Shown in pieces: positions 61,926-64,000 of a stretch of DNA of 64,000 nt. The position numbers and the translations under genes were made by a program. This DNA comes from Planctomycetota bacterium (GTDB taxonomy: Bacteria > Planctomycetota > UBA1135 > UBA2386), in NCBI GenBank assembly GCA_025459175.1, contig JALORC010000003.1, positions 1 through 64,000 on the forward strand, given 5' to 3'. The notes beneath the pieces are model-generated. The model saw only the letters and a program-made list of their open reading frames with translations, did no database searches and was not told the origin of the DNA. The stretch's first letter is position 1; each line of letters starts with the position of its first letter.

Positions 61926-62397
61926 TGTGTGGCTCCAGGTGGGTGGACAGTTTCGCCGTGACGATCGCCAGGGACTATAGACCGACCTGCGCTCGCAGGT
62001 CGGTCGGGGTGTGCAATCCCATCGCGTTGGGCAGGGGCAGGAAGTTCAAGCAGCAGTCCCGAACCACCCGGAACCCACCCGCCGCAGCTTGCCGCCCGAA
62101 CCCCGCCCCGTCCAACGTCGCGTTCGACACCGCGACTGCGGCACGACGAGTCCAGCGCGGCATCGCCGCCCTCGACGTGCGCTTGTAGGGCGGCCTCGAC
62201 CAGCGCGGTGATCGGGTCGTCGCTGCCGCCATGCGCCTCGTCCGCACGCGTTTCCGTCATCGGAGCGGGCATGCTGGCGTTGGCCGGCCTTGTGGTCAAA
62301 GCCCCGCGGTTTCGCGGTTCGGCGCCGGCTGACGACGTCGTTCGAAGTCTCTGTCGTGGAGAGGTGCGGTGACCTCGCGACCGACCTTCGGCCGCAC
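61926..62397. other. 472-nt gap holding a domain relic
   Basis: The gap lies upstream of the gene at 60198-61925 and downstream of the SMI1/KNR4 gene at 62398-62949, both minus-strand. Apart from the short relic at 61975-62100, nothing credible is visible. The promoter of the secreted-protein gene should lie close to 61926. Confidence 0.45.
61975..62100 (-). pseudogene. Probable relic of a shared C-terminal domain end
   Basis: The minus-strand frame ends FRVVRDCCLNFLPLPNAMGL, HTPTDLRAQVGL, then TAG. The neighbouring intact protein ends SPHTAMGLQTSNGLLCTIGN, so the pattern AMGLxTxxxL followed by a Gly near the stop is shared. Only the final ~30-40 residues can be matched. Upstream in the same frame the composition becomes Arg-rich and shadow-like. 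The match is short and the call tentative. Confidence 0.4.
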
Positions 62398-62949
62398 CTA
62401 ATCGTCGTCGATGCAGTCCTGCAGCGCTTCGATCGACAGATCCAGGAACTCGGCGAAACTCGGTGCGACGTGCACGATCTCGTCAGGGTCGTGCACGAAG
62501 GCGAGGATCTGCCCGCTCTTGCCGTTCGCCGACGGCGAGCCATCGGAGAGGAACAACAGCGTGGCACCGCCGAAGGCCGCGAACGGCAACCAACCCGGCT
62601 CGAACCAGCCGGCCCTGATGCGCGCGTCACGCGGTTCCGCCGCCTCGTAGTCGCGATACTGCGGGGCGCGCCTGGCCATCGCCTCGCGCGCGTCGAGCGC
62701 GTCCTCGATGGTCAGAAAGTCCAACCCGGTCAGGAAGCCTGGCCGCGCAAACACGGGCGCATAGCTGCCCCCGCCATCGGCCACCGTCCACGCTTCGCGA
62801 AGTGCCGGATCGAGGCAGCCTCGCATCGTCGCGTCGAGCTTCTCGAGCGCGCGCGTGTTGGCCGGTGCACGCAGACCCGGGTCTTGATCCGGATCGTCCA
62901 TCGCTCCGTAGATCGCGAGCAGCCGATTCTTGTAGGCAGAGAAGTCCAT
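62398..62949 (-). CDS. SMI1/KNR4 (SUKH) family protein
   Basis: A 183-residue protein ending in the SMI1/KNR4 pattern: GWLPFAAFGGATLLFLSDGS, then a short linker, QILAFVHDPDEIVHVAPSFA and EFLDLSIEAL. The N-terminal half (MDFSAYKNRLLAIYGAMDD, LREAWTVADGGGSYAPVF) fits the same fold. SUKH domains are common as immunity proteins against secreted or contact-dependent toxins, but also occur as stand-alone proteins of unknown role. No toxin gene is visible next to it. The start at 62949 is chosen as the first ATG before the family region. Confidence 0.78.
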   Translation of the reverse strand: MDFSAYKNRLLAIYGAMDDPDQDPGLRAPANTRALEKLDATMRGCLDPALREAWTVADGGGSYAPVFARPGFLTGLDFLTIEDALDAREAMARRAPQYRDYEAAEPRDARIRAGWFEPGWLPFAAFGGATLLFLSDGSPSANGKSGQILAFVHDPDEIVHVAPSFAEFLDLSIEALQDCIDDD

Positions 62950-63592
62950 CGCAACTTCGGGTCGGACCACGACGACTCTACCGCAGACGTTCCGCCAGAG
63001 TGCCTTCGCGTTGCCGGAACGCGCGATCCGCCGCGACCAGCGTACGCACGGGACGTCACGCCGCTTGTTGCTGGCCAACCCGAGATCCGAGCCGCGACGC
63101 CGGCTTGGGCCAAGAGCTCAGCGTAGAGCGGAGGATACGATGGATGACATGACACAGGAGCCGAGAGCGCCAACTCGCCATCTCCCAGCGACTCGAACGT
63201 CAACCAGCGCTTCTCGTAGGGTGCCCTTGCCCAGGATGCACGTTGCAGGACGTCTCCGCTTCTTGCGGACACTGGAGTCAATCAACATCGTGCTGGTTCC
63301 CGGCGCGCTCGTCGGGTTCTGGTGGCGCCGACTTCGTGAATCGGCGCTGGCAACCGACCTGCGCCGGGTTCGTGAACGTGCGGCGCTTTCACGGAACGCA
63401 AGCAATGGACGCCAGGATGCCTGACCAGGGGTAGCACTCGACACACGGCATCCGCCAGCACCCCGGCTGCCCGCTGCACCAGAGCACCGAGGCGAGCTTC
63501 GTGTTCGCCAGCAACGCGGCCGGTCCGGTGACCACGGCGGCCACCGTGCCGGACAACCAGACCCTGGTCGGGCTGACGCTGCCGTAGTCCGA
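62950..63592. other. 643-nt gap with degraded coding traces, no intact gene
   Basis: Protein-like stretches appear without an intact gene around them. On the minus strand there is YEKRWLTFESLGDGELALSA near 63200 and a separate frame ending VRTLVAADRAFRQREGTLAE at about 62980. On the plus strand there is a short relic at 63435-63587. These could be leftovers of two or more genes broken by frameshifts. No RNA gene or clear inverted repeat was seen. Confidence 0.4.
63435..63587 (+). pseudogene. Relic of the shared C-terminal domain on the plus strand
   Basis: Between stops at 63432 and 63585 the frame reads GIRQHPGCPLHQSTEASFVF, ASNAAGPVTTAATVPDNQTL and VGLTLP. This matches the core of the shared C-terminal domain: GC-x-L near the start, a small-residue-rich strand, then VPxNxxLxGLTL, which in intact copies continues as a YxQ strand. 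The TAG falls exactly at that point. No start codon or gene body precedes it. Confidence 0.5.
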
Positions 63593-64000
63593 TCACGACG
63601 GCGCGACGAGGTCACGCAACATGGTCAAGGGCACACACTCGATGCCTTCGTCCAGCGCATACCGACGCGTCCCTGGATAGATCACGAACAGCCGATCGAG
63701 ACGAAGGTCCGCCTGCGTCACCCGCATCGACTTGGTGACCCGCGGCGCGTCCTCGCGCTTCATCTCGACGCCGATGCGTTGACCGCGGTGCAGGAAGAAC
63801 AGATCGAGTTCGGCACCCGCGTGCACCGAGTAGAACCACGCCTGATCCGGGCGGAACACTCGTAGCACTTCCTCGACGACGAATCCCTCCCAGGAGGCGC
63901 CGTGCTTCGGGTGCATCAACAGCTGGGTGGAGTCCTGGATGCCCTGCAGCGCGTGGAACACACCGCTGTCGCGCAGATAGATCTTCGGACTCTTCACGGT
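63593..64000 (-). CDS. DUF4143-containing (AAA ATPase-type) protein, C-terminal part, 5' truncated by window edge
   Basis: At least 135 residues are visible; the frame is open to the last base, so the gene continues outside. The sequence KIYLRDSGVFHALQGI, WEGFVVEEVLR, and the nuclease-like core GAELDLFFLHRGQRIGVEMK is the C-terminal DUF4143 region of the ATP-binding proteins that carry an N-terminal AAA domain; E-x-K in GVEMKRED recalls the PD-(D/E)xK fold. The family is widespread, variable in copy number and of unknown function, perhaps in defence or mobile-element contexts. The ATPase half is not in the window. Confidence 0.82.
   Translation of the reverse strand, partial: TVKSPKIYLRDSGVFHALQGIQDSTQLLMHPKHGASWEGFVVEEVLRVFRPDQAWFYSVHAGAELDLFFLHRGQRIGVEMKREDAPRVTKSMRVTQADLRLDRLFVIYPGTRRYALDEGIECVPLTMLRDLVAPS

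Noticed and set aside
1-64000. tRNA, rRNA or tmRNA genes
   Set aside because: Intergenic regions were scanned by eye for conserved tRNA arms and rRNA segments; none was found. A covariance-model search would be needed to exclude small RNAs.
1-64000. Insertion sequences, integrases or phage genes
   Set aside because: No transposase, integrase or structural phage motif was seen in any credible gene. The relics near 46.7 and 59.8-63.6 kb are not flanked by visible terminal repeats.

Overview
This is a strongly G+C-rich bacterial chromosome segment with most of its length coding. The most likely source is a member of the Planctomycetota. The reasons are a large set of secreted beta-propeller and repeat proteins ending in one shared C-terminal domain, several ECF sigma factors (one fused to a membrane anchor and an outer region), a serine/threonine kinase with a TPR tail, a CIA30-fasciclin protein and a caspase-like Sel1 protein. 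No rRNA, tRNA, CRISPR array, IS element or phage module was found. The lineage below phylum cannot be fixed from this window.

Layout. 1-12 kb: the second half of a tandem ThyX protein, a Uma2 nuclease, a secreted CocE-like hydrolase, a serine hydrolase, an orphan glycosyltransferase N-domain, a NUDIX protein, a coupled FIST/membrane-protein pair, a PilZ protein, an RluA pseudouridine synthase and ribosomal protein S21. 12-17.5 kb: RecD2 helicase and a 17-turn propeller protein. 17.7-21.6 kb: a compact oxidative-stress block on the minus strand, read as FMN reductase, DUF2892, ECF sigma, zinc anti-sigma, PerR, AhpC, AhpD, Dps. Two matching 15-bp palindromes lie in front of perR and ahpC. 21.6-26 kb: a translationally coupled LysM/membrane/membrane trio, a GT-C glycosyltransferase and a lipoprotein. 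26-30 kb: three consecutive GSCFA/SGNH-type proteins.

30-64 kb is dominated by secreted proteins (M28 peptidase, two kelch-type propellers, a 12-repeat protein and several unknowns). Regulators are interleaved: a methyltransferase, a Ser/Thr kinase, an ECF sigma factor, a caspase-like protein and, divergent from it, an ECF sigma factor that continues through a membrane helix into carboxypeptidase-regulatory-type domains. The right end holds a CPBP protease, a thioredoxin/HEAT protein, an SMI1/KNR4 protein and a partial DUF4143 protein.

At least eight secreted proteins end in the same ~90-130 residue domain. Three broken copies of that domain and one frameshifted gene fragment lie between them, so this secreted family appears to be expanding and decaying locally. 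The strongest leads are this C-terminal domain with its relics, the membrane-spanning sigma factor, the Cys-free PerR with its two operators, and a 100-nt imperfect inverted repeat at 50221-50320.
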